Of a stretch of 38,437 nucleotides of DNA, positions 24,995 to 34,665 are shown in pieces (position 1 is the stretch's first letter; the number at the start of each line of letters is the position of its first letter). Source of the stretch: Gammaproteobacteria bacterium (GTDB lineage Bacteria; Pseudomonadota; Gammaproteobacteria; Chromatiales; Chromatiaceae); assembly GCA_030066355.1 (NCBI GenBank), contig JASJBU010000007.1, forward strand, positions 1 to 38,437, read 5' to 3'. The position numbers and the translations under genes were made by a program. The notes below the pieces were generated by a model. That model made no database searches. It saw only the letters and a list, made by a program, of their open reading frames with translations, and was not told the origin of the DNA.

Positions 24995-26595
24995 ATCACC
25001 AACACCTCATCAGTGACCTGCTGCCAGATGGCCTCGCCGTAGACTCGTTTAATGACGAGTGGCAGGGCGACTGCACCATGCGCCAGAATCTCCGAGTGAA
25101 ATGCCTGAAGACTGAGCTCCGGTTTTGCCTGCAATACGAGACGGCGGCTGGTGTCCATCATGCTGGCGCCGATCAGCGCCATGAAGGCATCGGTGGGTCG
25201 GCGAGACACACTGGTCAAGCTCGACTCCGCCCAGCCGGGCACATCGCTGATCGCCTGCAGACGCTCCAGAGCCTGCATGCTGCTGATCAGGCCCATGTGA
25301 TATTCGAGATCCACCACCGCCTGTTCCGCCAGGGCCAGACGACGCTGCGCCAACTGCAGCATATCCTCACTACAAAAATAACCCCGGTCCTCGAGCAGAT
25401 GGCTCATGTAGTGTGCCCAACCCCGTTTGAACGCCGCGGATTGATTGATCTGTCTAACCAGGCTATGAGCCTCGATACCCCCCGCCCAGGCAAGAAAATG
25501 ACGGCCGGCCCAGCCCCCATATAGGGAACGCAGGCGAATCGAGGCAAGGCTCTCGCCACCGCCGATCTGTGATTCATCGGGAACCAGAAACACACCGCCG
25601 GCCTTGCTGCGCAGATAACTGCCGCATTCACATTTGGTGAAACAGTGACAAGTGAGTCTGAAATCCAATTCCTGATCCGGTGGATGCAGGATGTTTTCCT
25701 CCTCCACAAAGCGCCTTAGCCGCTCGGCTTCTTCACGATAGGCCTGCACCCGGGCCTCACCCGCAAGCAGCGGCTCGTTGGCCATCCGTTTGACGATATG
25801 TTCGACATTCAGCCCCGCGGCTTCCACCTGCTGCTGGATCTGTGCCTGGATCATGCGCGCCATGTACAGGGCATCCTCACCTGTCAGATCCAGGTGGTGG
25901 CGGTGTTTAATCAGACGGCCTGCGAGCTCTGGGCCGCAATCCGACGAGCCGCTCGCCACCGGCGCAATCTCGTTGATCAGATATTCACGGAAATCTTCGA
26001 TGGCTTGCGCCGCCTCACTACTCAGACTCTGCAGCTGTCCCTGATCCGTGCAGCACTCATTGGTCTGCGGCAATTCCCGTCCCAGTCGCTTAAGCCAGGG
26101 TACCCCCGCTTCCGTCGCTTCCAGGGCATCCGCCAGCCACATGGTGGAGATCAGCTCTGGCAATTCGGAGAGCTGTCCCCGTGCATCCCTGAGATAATTA
26201 CCCGTCCTCTCCAGCAAGCCCTGTATGGCCTCACAGAATCGGTCAGGCTGACGCACCACCAGTTCCTGCAAGGCCCGCAAGGGTAAATACTTGGCCGGAT
26301 CACGATGCCGCCAATCGCATTCCAGTAGGGTGCGGTGTTCCACCATCGCAGCCCCGAACAGAAGTTGTAAATCGAGCTGGCGGTCCGGATCCAGGGCCGC
26401 GTAGTCCAGCTCTTCCAGGCTCACCAGCAGATTGCTCAACCAGGAACCAAGGGCACCGATATCGTCATCACCATCCGCCTCCAAGAGACCTTCATACCCG
26501 GAAACTCCGGCAAAGATCGCAGCCACGGGGTGATAACGAAACCAGACCTTGTAAAATTCGCTGATCAGTTCATCGAAAGTACCGGCTTCATTCAT
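24991..26595 (-). CDS. DUF885-like protein with degenerate metal site
   Basis: 534 residues from the ATG at 26595, which overlaps the upstream OsmC stop by 8 bases; the frame is open further but would overlap that gene more deeply. The N-terminal FDELISEFYKVWFRYHPVAA and the overall helical pattern fit DUF885, a putative zinc-peptidase family. The family motif HExxPGHH is here YGGWAGRH (359-366) and EGWAxY is RGWAHY (391-396). The first His and both Glu are therefore gone. An unusual CHCFTKCEC (Cys316, 318, 322, 324) stands about 40 residues before it. Function is unknown. It may bind metal differently or act as a non-catalytic protein. Confidence 0.7.
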   Translation of the reverse strand: MNEAGTFDELISEFYKVWFRYHPVAAIFAGVSGYEGLLEADGDDDIGALGSWLSNLLVSLEELDYAALDPDRQLDLQLLFGAAMVEHRTLLECDWRHRDPAKYLPLRALQELVVRQPDRFCEAIQGLLERTGNYLRDARGQLSELPELISTMWLADALEATEAGVPWLKRLGRELPQTNECCTDQGQLQSLSSEAAQAIEDFREYLINEIAPVASGSSDCGPELAGRLIKHRHHLDLTGEDALYMARMIQAQIQQQVEAAGLNVEHIVKRMANEPLLAGEARVQAYREEAERLRRFVEEENILHPPDQELDFRLTCHCFTKCECGSYLRSKAGGVFLVPDESQIGGGESLASIRLRSLYGGWAGRHFLAWAGGIEAHSLVRQINQSAAFKRGWAHYMSHLLEDRGYFCSEDMLQLAQRRLALAEQAVVDLEYHMGLISSMQALERLQAISDVPGWAESSLTSVSRRPTDAFMALIGASMMDTSRRLVLQAKPELSLQAFHSEILAHGAVALPLVIKRVYGEAIWQQVTDEVLVI

Positions 26596-27004
26596 CACGG
26601 ATCTCATAGTCATGGGTGATCTCAGCAGTCTTGCCCAGCATGAGGGACGCCGAACAATATTTCTCCGCACTCAGCGAAACCGCCCGCGCCACATGCTTTT
26701 CGCTCAGTCCTTTACCAGTAATGACGAAATGCGCATGGATGCGCGTGAAGACCTTGGGGTCCGTCTCGGCCCGTTCAGCCTCCAATTCCACGACACAACC
26801 GGTCACCTGCTGGCGAGCTCGCTTGAGGATGTGCAGCACATCGAACTCTGTGCAGCCACCCATGCCCAACAACAACATCTCCATGGGGCGCACCCCGAGA
26901 TTGCGCCCGCCATGTTCCGGGGGGCCATCCATTACGACCGCATGACCACTGCCCGCCTCACCCAGCATGGTCGTCTCTTCAACCCACTTGATTCTCGCTT
27001 TCAT
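26588..27004 (-). CDS. OsmC/YhfA family peroxiredoxin-like protein
   Basis: 138 residues. The two family cysteines are Cys51 in GMGGCTEFDV and Cys117 in AEKYCSASLML. Known OsmC proteins use such a pair to reduce organic peroxides; the YhfA branch, which this resembles, is not characterised. AGGAG stands 5 bases before the ATG. It is the first gene of a likely three-gene unit (OsmC, DUF885-like, VOC) and is divergent from crp. Confidence 0.88.
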   Translation of the reverse strand: MKARIKWVEETTMLGEAGSGHAVVMDGPPEHGGRNLGVRPMEMLLLGMGGCTEFDVLHILKRARQQVTGCVVELEAERAETDPKVFTRIHAHFVITGKGLSEKHVARAVSLSAEKYCSASLMLGKTAEITHDYEIRDE

Positions 27005-27206
27005 GCAAACTCCTGCCGAATGTCATCATCGATTCGAAATGGAAATTTATTCACTCGATGAGATTCCAGTCGTATTTTTATATGCTTCTCTATGCTATTT
27101 TGATTCATTGACTCATTGATTTATCGATTCGACAAGTACGTGATGCTTGCTAAACTTGCAGAGATAAAAATCCAATCAACAACCCTTTCCATATTTGAGT
27201 AGCAGG

Positions 27207-27863
27207 ATGATGACGATCATTAAACCGCCACCGCAGGAACCCGAGTATCTTCAACGATTCCTCTCGTTTTGTCACCGTCGCAGATACCCCAAGAATACGG
27301 AAATCATCCACATCGGTGATCCGGCGGACATCCTCTACTACATGACCGAAGGTTCGGTCGCGGTCTATATCGAGGACGACGATGGCAAAGAGATCATTCT
27401 CACCTACCTGAATAAAGGGGAGTTCATCGGGGAGATGGGGTTGTTCATCCCGGAGCCAAAACGCAGCGTCATGGTCCGGACCCGTACGCCCTGCCAGATT
27501 GCCGAAATCAGTTACCAACGCCTCGAGCAGCTCTTCGATCACGACCTGAAGGAATACACCAAAGACATCCTCTATGCAATGGGTGCCCAACTCTCCCAAC
27601 GCTTGATGCAAACCAGCACCAAGGTCGGTCACCTGGCCTTCTTTGATGTCACCGGGCGCATCGCCCGCACCCTCCTCGACCTCTGCAAAGAGCCGGACGC
27701 CATGACCCATCCCGACGGCATGCAGATCCGCATCACCCGCCAGGAGATCGGCCGCATCGTCGGCTGTTCCCGGGAGATGGCCGGACGAGTGCTGAAAAAC
27801 CTCGAAGAACAGGGTCTGATCAGCGTCAGCGGTAAGACCATCGTGGTCTTCGGTACCCGCTGA
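27207..27863 (+). CDS. crp: cAMP receptor protein / Vfr-type regulator
   Basis: Global cAMP-responsive transcription regulator. 218 residues from ATG 27207; a second ATG follows at once and TTG 27195 is also in frame. The N-terminal cAMP-binding domain has [22 protein letters not shown] and the Arg-Ser pair in KRSVMVR, and the Thr-Ser of the C-helix is in MQTSTKVG. The helix-turn-helix reads [24 protein letters not shown], closer to Pseudomonas Vfr than to E. coli in the recognition helix. The C-terminus KTIVVFGTR is conserved. Its stop directly abuts the trpC stop on the other strand. Confidence 0.96.
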   Translation: MMTIIKPPPQEPEYLQRFLSFCHRRRYPKNTEIIHIGDPADILYYMTEGSVAVYIEDDDGKEIILTYLNKGEFIGEMGLFIPEPKRSVMVRTRTPCQIAEISYQRLEQLFDHDLKEYTKDILYAMGAQLSQRLMQTSTKVGHLAFFDVTGRIARTLLDLCKEPDAMTHPDGMQIRITRQEIGRIVGCSREMAGRVLKNLEEQGLISVSGKTIVVFGTR

Positions 27864-28676
27864 TCAATCCGCTTCGAAGAGCTCCCGCAGCCGTTTCCCC
27901 GGCTGTGCGGTGCGCATGAAGGCCTCTCCCACCAGAAAGCCGTGCACCTCGTGCTGCCGCATCAGGCGTACGTCATCACGGCTCAGGATACCGCTCTCGG
28001 TGACCAGGATACGCCCACTGGGTATCTTATCAAGCATTTCCAGGGTGGTACCGAGACTGACTTCGAAGGTCCGCAGGTCCCGATTGTTGATTCCGATCAG
28101 TCGATTGTCCACCGCCAGCGCCCGCTTCAACTCGGCCTCATCGTGGACCTCGATCAACACATCCATACCCAACTCATGGGCCAGATCGTTCAATTTCCAT
28201 AACCGCTGGTCATCCAGACAGGCAACGATCAGCAGGATGCAGTCGGCGTTGATCGCCCGGGCCTCATAGACCTGGTAGGGATCGATGATGAAGTCTTTGC
28301 GGATCACCGGCAGGGCACAGGCCGCACGCGCCTGCTGCAGATAGACGTCTGCCCCCTGAAAAAAATCCACGTCCGTCAACACCGACAGACAGGCGGCCCC
28401 GCCCTCGGCGTAACTGCGCGCGATCTGCGCCGGATGGAAATCCTCTCGCAACACGCCCTTGCTCGGCGAGGCCTTCTTGATCTCGGCGATCACCGCGGAT
28501 TGACCCGCTGCGATCTTTGCTGCGAGGGCATTCGCAAAGCCTCTTGGCGGATCGGCAGCCTGCAGGTCCTCTAATAATACTGGCAGTGGTCGCTTGGCCG
28601 AGCGCGCCTCGATCTCCTGCCACTTGCGACGAACGATCTTCTGCAGGATATCCGGGGTATCACTCGCTGGATTCAT
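27864..28676 (-). CDS. trpC: Indole-3-glycerol-phosphate synthase
   Basis: Ring closure of CdRP to indole-3-glycerol phosphate in tryptophan synthesis. 270 residues, without the TrpF domain fused in E. coli. [58 protein letters not shown] and LVTESGI are the family landmarks. ATG 28676 has GAGGG 7 bases upstream; GTG 28679 is an alternative. It lies 15 bases after trpD. trpF, trpB and trpA are not in the window. Confidence 0.97.
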   Translation of the reverse strand: MNPASDTPDILQKIVRRKWQEIEARSAKRPLPVLLEDLQAADPPRGFANALAAKIAAGQSAVIAEIKKASPSKGVLREDFHPAQIARSYAEGGAACLSVLTDVDFFQGADVYLQQARAACALPVIRKDFIIDPYQVYEARAINADCILLIVACLDDQRLWKLNDLAHELGMDVLIEVHDEAELKRALAVDNRLIGINNRDLRTFEVSLGTTLEMLDKIPSGRILVTESGILSRDDVRLMRQHEVHGFLVGEAFMRTAQPGKRLRELFEAD

Positions 28677-28691
28677 CACTACACCCTCAGC

Positions 28692-29714
28692 TCAAGCGAA
28701 GCTCTGGGTCAGGATCACCAAGCGGTCCAACCGGTTCCGGGCCTCGCCACTGCTGATTGCCTGTTCGGCCTTTTCAAGGCCGGTCTGCAGGCTGTCTGCC
28801 AGACCGGCGGCGTAGATCGCCGCCCCCGCATTCAACAAGACGATATCCCTGGCAGGCCCCGATTCATCCTCCAGCACCCCACGAATTACCGCCAGGCTTT
28901 GCCCGGCATCCTCGACCTTGAGTGCATCAATGGGAGAACGCCTGATGCCGAAGTCTTCCGGCCGAATCGCATACTGGCGAATCTGCCCGCCTTTGAGTTC
29001 TGCCACATCGGTGGCCGCACCACAGCTGATCTCATCCAGACCGTCTCTCGAGTGAACCACCATCACATGCTGACTGCCGAGACGCTGCAACACCTCGGCA
29101 AGCGGCTCCAGGAGCTCGTCACTGAACACACCCAAGAGCTGATTCGGCACCCCGGCCGGATTGGTCAGGGGGCCCAGGACATTGAAGATCGTACGCACTC
29201 CCATCTCTTTACGCGGCCCGATTGCATGTTTCATGGCGCTGTGGTGCCCCGGGGCGAACATGAAACCCACCCCCACATCACGGACACATTGCTCCACCTG
29301 AACGGGATTGAGGTCCAGGCGTATCCCCGCCGCCTCCAATACGTCGGCGCTGCCCGACTTGCTGGAGACCGAGCGATTGCCATGCTTGGCCACGTGACAG
29401 CCTGCAGCGGCGGCCACGAACATGCTGGCGGTGGAGACATTGAAGGTGCCGGAGGCATCACCACCGGTACCTACGATATCCACCGGATTACTCAGGCCAC
29501 CGATATTGACCCCCGAGGCCAGTTCCCGCATCACCCCGGCTGCCGCAGCGATCTCGGTGACGGTTTCGCCCTTCATGCGCAGACCAATCAGAAACCCACC
29601 GATCTGCGCCGGGGTGGCACCCCCGGTCATAATGGTGTGCATAACCGCGGTCATTTCATCGGCACTCAGGTCCTGTCGAGCCAGAACCAGGTTTATCGCC
29701 TGTTGCATCTGCAT
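28692..29714 (-). CDS. trpD: Anthranilate phosphoribosyltransferase
   Basis: Transfers phosphoribosyl from PRPP to anthranilate. 340 residues from ATG 29714, which has GGAGG 10 bases upstream; the frame is open further but without a ribosome-binding site. [16 protein letters not shown] binds [22 protein letters not shown] is the second signature, and [12 protein letters not shown] follows. A gap of 221 bases to trpG is wide for this operon. It holds only a 24-codon open frame (MKTHIFGLYS ...) with no ribosome-binding site. Confidence 0.97.
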   Translation of the reverse strand: MQMQQAINLVLARQDLSADEMTAVMHTIMTGGATPAQIGGFLIGLRMKGETVTEIAAAAGVMRELASGVNIGGLSNPVDIVGTGGDASGTFNVSTASMFVAAAAGCHVAKHGNRSVSSKSGSADVLEAAGIRLDLNPVQVEQCVRDVGVGFMFAPGHHSAMKHAIGPRKEMGVRTIFNVLGPLTNPAGVPNQLLGVFSDELLEPLAEVLQRLGSQHVMVVHSRDGLDEISCGAATDVAELKGGQIRQYAIRPEDFGIRRSPIDALKVEDAGQSLAVIRGVLEDESGPARDIVLLNAGAAIYAAGLADSLQTGLEKAEQAISSGEARNRLDRLVILTQSFA

Positions 29715-29935
29715 CGGTTTTTTCCTCCTCCAATTGTACTTATTACGTATGACCTCCAAACACTACCACGGACCGGGAAGCACCCAACATGCAGGGTATG
29801 GGCTGGCCCACGAAGACGCCGAGCTGAGTTAGCAATCTGTCGTTTGTTCCATGTCCTCTATGCGTTCCGGTATGCTGTAGAGGCCGAATATATGCGTTTT
29901 CATGACAGACCGGATCAGGGGGCTCGACGGTTCAC

Positions 29936-30517
29936 TCAGCGTCCCTCGATGAAATTCTGCAACATGGCGTGACCATGCTGGGTCAAAATCGATTCGGGGT
30001 GAAACTGCACACCCTGCACCGCGTGGGTTTTGTGTCGTACGCCCATGATCTCGTCCATCGCCCCATCCGCCCGCTGAGTCCAGGCGGTAACTTCGAGACA
30101 ATCAGGCAGACTCGCCTGTTCGATCACCAGCGAATGGTAGCGGGTCGCCTCGAAGGGACTTTCCAGACCAGCGAAGACCCCGCCATTCGCGTGATGGATG
30201 AAGGAGGTCTTGCCATGCATTACCTCGCGGGCGTGCACGATCTTGCCGCCATAGGCCTGCCCGATGGATTGATGGCCCAGACAGACACCCAGAATCGGAA
30301 TTCGCCCGGTGAAATGCCGGATCGCCTCCACGGAGATACCTGCCTCGGCAGGCGTGCAGGGTCCCGGGGAGATCACGATGTGCAGCGGATTCAGTGCTTC
30401 GATATCCTGGATACCGATCTCATCGTTGCGATAGACTCGCACATCGGCACCCAACTCGCCAAGATACTGCACCAGGTTGTAGGTGAATGAGTCGTAATTG
30501 TCGATCATCAGCAACAT
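29936..30517 (-). CDS. trpG: Anthranilate synthase component II (glutamine amidotransferase)
   Basis: Supplies ammonia from glutamine to TrpE. 193 residues. [18 protein letters not shown] starts the class I amidotransferase fold. The nucleophile is Cys79 in GVCLGHQ. The catalytic His-Glu are in [11 protein letters not shown]. It may also serve p-aminobenzoate synthesis, as in many bacteria with a single such gene. Only 2 bases separate it from trpE. Confidence 0.96.
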   Translation of the reverse strand: MLLMIDNYDSFTYNLVQYLGELGADVRVYRNDEIGIQDIEALNPLHIVISPGPCTPAEAGISVEAIRHFTGRIPILGVCLGHQSIGQAYGGKIVHAREVMHGKTSFIHHANGGVFAGLESPFEATRYHSLVIEQASLPDCLEVTAWTQRADGAMDEIMGVRHKTHAVQGVQFHPESILTQHGHAMLQNFIEGR

Positions 30518-30519
30518 GC

Positions 30520-32025
30520 CTACGCCTCCTCAGCCGCATCGTCGCAGGTGTGCCGACCGATGCCCGCTTCGGCCATGGCCACGGCGCGGAACACCGCCCG
30601 CCCCTTGTTCATGGTCTCCTTCCATTCGAGTGCAGGGACTGAGTCGGCCACCACCCCGGCACCCGCCTGGATATGCAAGGTGCGATCCTTGATTACCGCG
30701 GTGCGGATGGCTATGGCGGTATCCATATTGCCGTTCCAGGAGAGATAGCCCACCGCCCCGGAATAGACGCCACGCTTCACCGGTTCCAATTCATCGATGA
30801 TCTCCATGGCGCGGATCTTCGGCGCGCCGCTGACGGTGCCGGCGGGGAAGGTCGCGCGTAGCACATCGATGGCGGTCATATCCTTCTTCAGCACGCCGAT
30901 CACGTTGGAGACGATGTGCATCACGTGGGAGTAGCGCTCGATGATAAACTCGTCGGTCAGTTGCACACTGCCCACCTCGGCCACCCGCCCGGTGTCGTTG
31001 CGCCCCAGGTCGATCAGCATCAGATGCTCGGCCCGCTCCTTGGGGTCCGCCAGCAGCTCCTCTTCGAGAGCCCGGTCCTCCTCTTCGGTATAACCGCGGC
31101 GCCGAGTGCCGGCGATGGGCCGCACGGTCACCACGCCGTCTTCGAGACGGGTCAGGATCTCTGGCGACGATCCCACCACATGGAAATCGCCGAGATTCAG
31201 AAAATACATGTAGGGCGATGGATTCAACCCGCGCAAGGCACGGTAAAGATCCAGAGGCGGCGCCTCGAAGGGGATCGAAAGGCGTTGAGAGATCACGACC
31301 TGCATGCAGTCGCCCTCCAGGATGTACTCCTTGATCCTTTTGACCGCCTGTTTGAAGCCACTTTCGGTAAAGCCCGAGACGAAATCGGATTCATCCACCT
31401 CACGGGAGGACTGGCTGGTTTCCCGAGGAGCGCCCGATTGCATGGCCTGAATCAGCGCCTGGGCCCGCTGTCGCGCTGAATCCAGGGTACCACCCTGGGT
31501 CGGGTCCACGTGCACGATGACATACATACGCCCGCTCAGGTTGTCGAAAACCACCAGTTCATCAGAGACCATCAACAGAATATCCGGGGTCTCCAGTACG
31601 TCCGGGTTGGGACATTCGGCCAGCTTGGGTTCGATATAGCGCACGATATCGTAACCGAAATAACCGACCAGACCACCGTTGAAACGGGGTAGCCCTGGAA
31701 GTTCGGCCGCCTTGTAGCGCTGCTGGAAGGCCTCGATCCAGGCCAGCGGGTCTTCCACATGGGTCGATTCGGTGATCTTTCCTTCGGTCTGCACTTCGAC
31801 CTGATGACCGTTGACTCTGACCAGGGTTCGACAGGGCAGGCCGATAATGGAGTAGCGCCCCCATTTCTCGCCGCCGTGCACTGACTCGAAAAGATAGCTG
31901 TAGGGGGCGTTCGCCAGCTTGAGATAGACGCTCAATGGCGTATCGAGATCCGCCAGGACCTCACAGACGATGGGGATACGGTTGTAGCCCTGATCTGCCA
32001 GGGCATCGAATTCTTGGGGTGTCAT
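30520..32025 (-). CDS. trpE: Anthranilate synthase component I
   Basis: Converts chorismate to anthranilate with TrpG. 501 residues from ATG 32025, which has GGAGAGG 4 bases upstream; GTG 32037 is in frame but includes that site. The tryptophan feedback region is [18 protein letters not shown]. The catalytic half has [26 protein letters not shown] and [19 protein letters not shown] see no leader peptide with tandem Trp codons upstream, so classical attenuation is not evident. rpe and gph are upstream on the same strand, a Pseudomonas-like arrangement. Confidence 0.97.
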   Translation of the reverse strand: MTPQEFDALADQGYNRIPIVCEVLADLDTPLSVYLKLANAPYSYLFESVHGGEKWGRYSIIGLPCRTLVRVNGHQVEVQTEGKITESTHVEDPLAWIEAFQQRYKAAELPGLPRFNGGLVGYFGYDIVRYIEPKLAECPNPDVLETPDILLMVSDELVVFDNLSGRMYVIVHVDPTQGGTLDSARQRAQALIQAMQSGAPRETSQSSREVDESDFVSGFTESGFKQAVKRIKEYILEGDCMQVVISQRLSIPFEAPPLDLYRALRGLNPSPYMYFLNLGDFHVVGSSPEILTRLEDGVVTVRPIAGTRRRGYTEEEDRALEEELLADPKERAEHLMLIDLGRNDTGRVAEVGSVQLTDEFIIERYSHVMHIVSNVIGVLKKDMTAIDVLRATFPAGTVSGAPKIRAMEIIDELEPVKRGVYSGAVGYLSWNGNMDTAIAIRTAVIKDRTLHIQAGAGVVADSVPALEWKETMNKGRAVFRAVAMAEAGIGRHTCDDAAEEA

Positions 32026-32186
32026 GATCCTCTCCACACAACAGACTCGGCAACGAGTTTCGGGTTAGCTGAGTTTACCCACGCCATCGCGTGCCGGTTT
32101 TCAAGGTCTGGTCGTGTGAAAGCAGGTACATGCTGATTTACCGGTCAGGTAGTTCGCCTAACAATAATCGAAAAGCCCTCAACAGC

Positions 32187-32867
32187 TCAAGCAGTGGCTT
32201 CCAGCAGCTCCTTGACCTCCACCATGGAGTCGATCACCGCGTCGGGATGGTAATCCCGAATGTCCTCACCATGGTTATACCCATAGCTCATGCAGACGAT
32301 TTGAAACCCTGCGGCGCGAGCCGCTTTCACGTCGCTTTGAGAATCCCCGATCATCATGGCGTTGTCGGGCGTGACACCAAAGCGATCGGCGGCATGTAGG
32401 AGGGGTAGTGGATCCGGTTTCTTTTTCGGCAGACTGTCGCCAGAAACCACCAGCTCGAACTCATCATGGACACCCAGATCTTGCAACAGGGGAATGGTGA
32501 ACTGGGCCGCCTTGTTAGTCACACAACCCAAGCGGTAACCCGCCGTCTTTAAATATTCAATCCCCTCGCGTACGCCGGGGTAGAGCACCGAGCGCTTGGA
32601 GGTGTTCTCCGCATAAAGTTCGAGAAAAATCGGGTAGGCCTGTTCGAAATCCGCATTATTTGGCTCACCATCCAGTTGACCGATCAAGGCGCGTCTGACC
32701 AGGCGCTCAACACCGTTGCCCACCCAGTTGCGCACCATATCCTCACCATACAGCGGTCGATCAAGCTGTTTCATCATCTCATCCACACAGTAGGCGAGAT
32801 CAGGCACACTATCCACCAGAGTGCCATCCACATCGATGAGGATCATTTGGGGCTTTTTAAGACTCAT
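32187..32867 (-). CDS. gph: Phosphoglycolate phosphatase
   Basis: HAD-family hydrolase clearing 2-phosphoglycolate formed by DNA repair or by RuBisCO oxygenation. 226 residues from the ATG at 32867 (MSLKKPQMILIDVDGTLVDS); an upstream in-frame codon at 32885 lacks support. The nucleophile Asp pair is in IDVDGTLVDS, with GCVTNKA as motif II, KKKPDPLPL as motif III and MIGDSQSDVKAARAAG as motif IV. It lies between rpe and trpE. Confidence 0.93.
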   Translation of the reverse strand: MSLKKPQMILIDVDGTLVDSVPDLAYCVDEMMKQLDRPLYGEDMVRNWVGNGVERLVRRALIGQLDGEPNNADFEQAYPIFLELYAENTSKRSVLYPGVREGIEYLKTAGYRLGCVTNKAAQFTIPLLQDLGVHDEFELVVSGDSLPKKKPDPLPLLHAADRFGVTPDNAMMIGDSQSDVKAARAAGFQIVCMSYGYNHGEDIRDYHPDAVIDSMVEVKELLEATA

Positions 32868-32887
32868 GGGTACTACCTGAACCATAA

Positions 32888-32916
32888 ACGGCAGGCATCC
32901 TCACGATACCTGCCGT
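32888..32916 (-). other. Intercistronic hairpin between rpe and gph
   Basis: ACGGCAGG (32888-32895) pairs with CCTGCCGT (32909-32916), a perfect 8-bp stem with a 13-base loop, 19 bases after the rpe stop. On the minus strand only TTTATGG follows. It is therefore at best a partial terminator; it may stabilise the rpe mRNA end or set rpe:gph dosage. Confidence 0.5.
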
Positions 32917-32935
32917 CTATTGTGAATAACGCAAG

Positions 32936-33628
32936 CTAGACCTTAGCCAGTTCCGCCAGCATCTTACCGACGATAGTGTCATAGCGGTTGGCGTCGCCGT
33001 CCTCTGGGAAACCGAAGATGCCGGAGCCGGCCACGAAGGTGTCTGCACCGGCAGCCTTGATCTCGGCGATGTTGTCCACCTTCACCCCGCCGTCGATCTC
33101 CAGACGGATATCCAGTCCGGAATCATCGATCAGTTTGCGGCAGGCACGAAGTTTGTCCATGGTGGCCGGGATGAAACTCTGCCCACCGAAGCCGGGATTG
33201 ACTGACATCAGCAGGATCATATCGACCTTGTCGAGTACATAGTCAAGATGGGATAGTGGTGTGGCCGGATTGAACACCAGGCCGGATTTACACCCTTCAC
33301 TGCGGATCAACTGCAGGCTGCGATCTATATGCTCGGATGCCTCGGGGTGGAAAGTGATATAGGTGGCCCCCGCCTTGGCGAAATCCGGGATGATCCGGTC
33401 CACCGGCTTAACCATCATATGTACGTCGATCTCGGCGGTCACACCATGCTTACGTAAGGCATCGCATACCAGCGGTCCAATGGTCAGATTCGGTACGTAA
33501 TGGTTGTCCATCACGTCGAAATGTACTATTTCAGCACCAGAGGCCAGAACATTGTCCACTTCCTCGCCCAGTTTGGCGAAATCTGCAGACAGAATGGACG
33601 GTGCGATCTTATCGGATAGGCGTGCCAT
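32936..33628 (-). CDS. rpe: Ribulose-phosphate 3-epimerase
   Basis: Interconverts ribulose-5-phosphate and xylulose-5-phosphate, used in the pentose phosphate and, if present, Calvin cycles. 230 residues (E. coli 225). The barrel shows [61 protein letters not shown] and [11 protein letters not shown], including the metal-binding His and Asp residues. GGAGAGAAAC precedes the ATG. It is probably the first gene of the rpe-gph-trp unit. Confidence 0.97.
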   Translation of the reverse strand: MARLSDKIAPSILSADFAKLGEEVDNVLASGAEIVHFDVMDNHYVPNLTIGPLVCDALRKHGVTAEIDVHMMVKPVDRIIPDFAKAGATYITFHPEASEHIDRSLQLIRSEGCKSGLVFNPATPLSHLDYVLDKVDMILLMSVNPGFGGQSFIPATMDKLRACRKLIDDSGLDIRLEIDGGVKVDNIAEIKAAGADTFVAGSGIFGFPEDGDANRYDTIVGKMLAELAKV

Positions 33629-33861
33629 GTTTCTCTCCAGCTATATAGGATCCCAGAGCCGTTTACCGACTCCGGACAAGGGTTGAAGCGACGGATTCCC
33701 TCAGCCCAGTGTGATTCAAAACCGCCTCACTTTACCCCAAAGCGCGAGAATTTGCAGCCACGTCCGCTATACCCATTGATCTGTGTCTGCTTTACTTTAA
33801 ATTTGATCTTTGCACAGCCCGAATTGAGACTGATCGACCACGGATATACGGTGAACTCAGC

Positions 33862-34662
33862 ATGAAGATCCTTGATATATTTCTCATCAGCACCCTTGCC
33901 TGGACTGCCGCCCTCGCTACAAATCTGCAACGGGAACACCGCATCGCCGATCAGCTCAATACCCCAGCCAACGCTGGCGCGATACTTTGGCTCGGTGATC
34001 AGTCCCGTCCGTTTCTTGCGCTGCATCGTCTGCCGGCCTCGTCGGAAACCCTGGGCGGTGCCATCATATTGCATGATATGAATGCCAATCCTGACTCCGC
34101 CGAAGTGATCCAACCACTCAGACTCAGTCTGGCCGAGCAGGGCTGGGAAACCCTGTCGATCCAACTGCCTCTCGCCACACAGCATGCCGATCGGGCCGAA
34201 TATCAAGCATTGATGCGGGAGGCCCTGCCGCGCATTCAGGCCGCCGTGAATTTTTTCCTGGCCAAAAAGAATCGGAATTTGGTGTTGATCGGTCACGGCC
34301 TGGGCGCCCGTATGGGTCTGACCTATCTTGGCGAAACAACCACGCGGGAGCTGCGCGCCTTTGTCGCTATCGGCATGCCGGGCACCGACCCTGGGGAGAA
34401 AGACCCACTGTTGGCAATTCTCGGTGAGCTCAAGATCCCCATGCTGGACCTGTTCGGGAGTCGTGATCTTGATCGAGTCACAGGCAATACCGCAGCACGC
34501 CGCAGTGCAGCCAAGCGCGCGGGCATCGCCGGCTATCGTCAGGATCGTGTGAGTGGTGCCGATCATGACTTTCAGGGTCTGGCAGAGGCCCTGCAGTCCC
34601 GGGTTGGCGCCTGGCTCAAGAGAGAGGCGGCGGGCATGGAGATTGGTGACGGCGCGTATTAG
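33862..34662 (+). CDS. DUF3530 exported alpha/beta-hydrolase-like protein
   Basis: 266 residues. An N-terminal signal peptide is likely (about 1-20, ILDIFLISTLAWTAALA), so the protein is probably periplasmic. The fold resembles an alpha/beta hydrolase: GGAIILHDMNANPD, then GWETLSIQLPL, then the elbow LIGHGLGARMGL, and a late acidic-His region GADHDF. The nucleophile-elbow Ser (GxSxG) is replaced by Gly in GHGLG, so classical serine hydrolase activity is doubtful. It converges with the lytic transglycosylase gene, with 3 bases between the stops. Confidence 0.8.
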   Translation: MKILDIFLISTLAWTAALATNLQREHRIADQLNTPANAGAILWLGDQSRPFLALHRLPASSETLGGAIILHDMNANPDSAEVIQPLRLSLAEQGWETLSIQLPLATQHADRAEYQALMREALPRIQAAVNFFLAKKNRNLVLIGHGLGARMGLTYLGETTTRELRAFVAIGMPGTDPGEKDPLLAILGELKIPMLDLFGSRDLDRVTGNTAARRSAAKRAGIAGYRQDRVSGADHDFQGLAEALQSRVGAWLKREAAGMEIGDGAY

Positions 34663-34665
34663 GGC

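Noticed and set aside
28899-29972. 357-codon open frame on the plus strand opposite trpD
   Set aside because: It lies fully antisense to well-conserved trpD and the gap beside it, has no ribosome-binding site and shows no family-like motif; long antisense frames are expected at this base composition.
33727-34566. 279-codon minus-strand frame opposite the DUF3530 gene
   Set aside because: The plus-strand frame has a signal peptide and family motifs, while the minus frame has none; it is a shadow.
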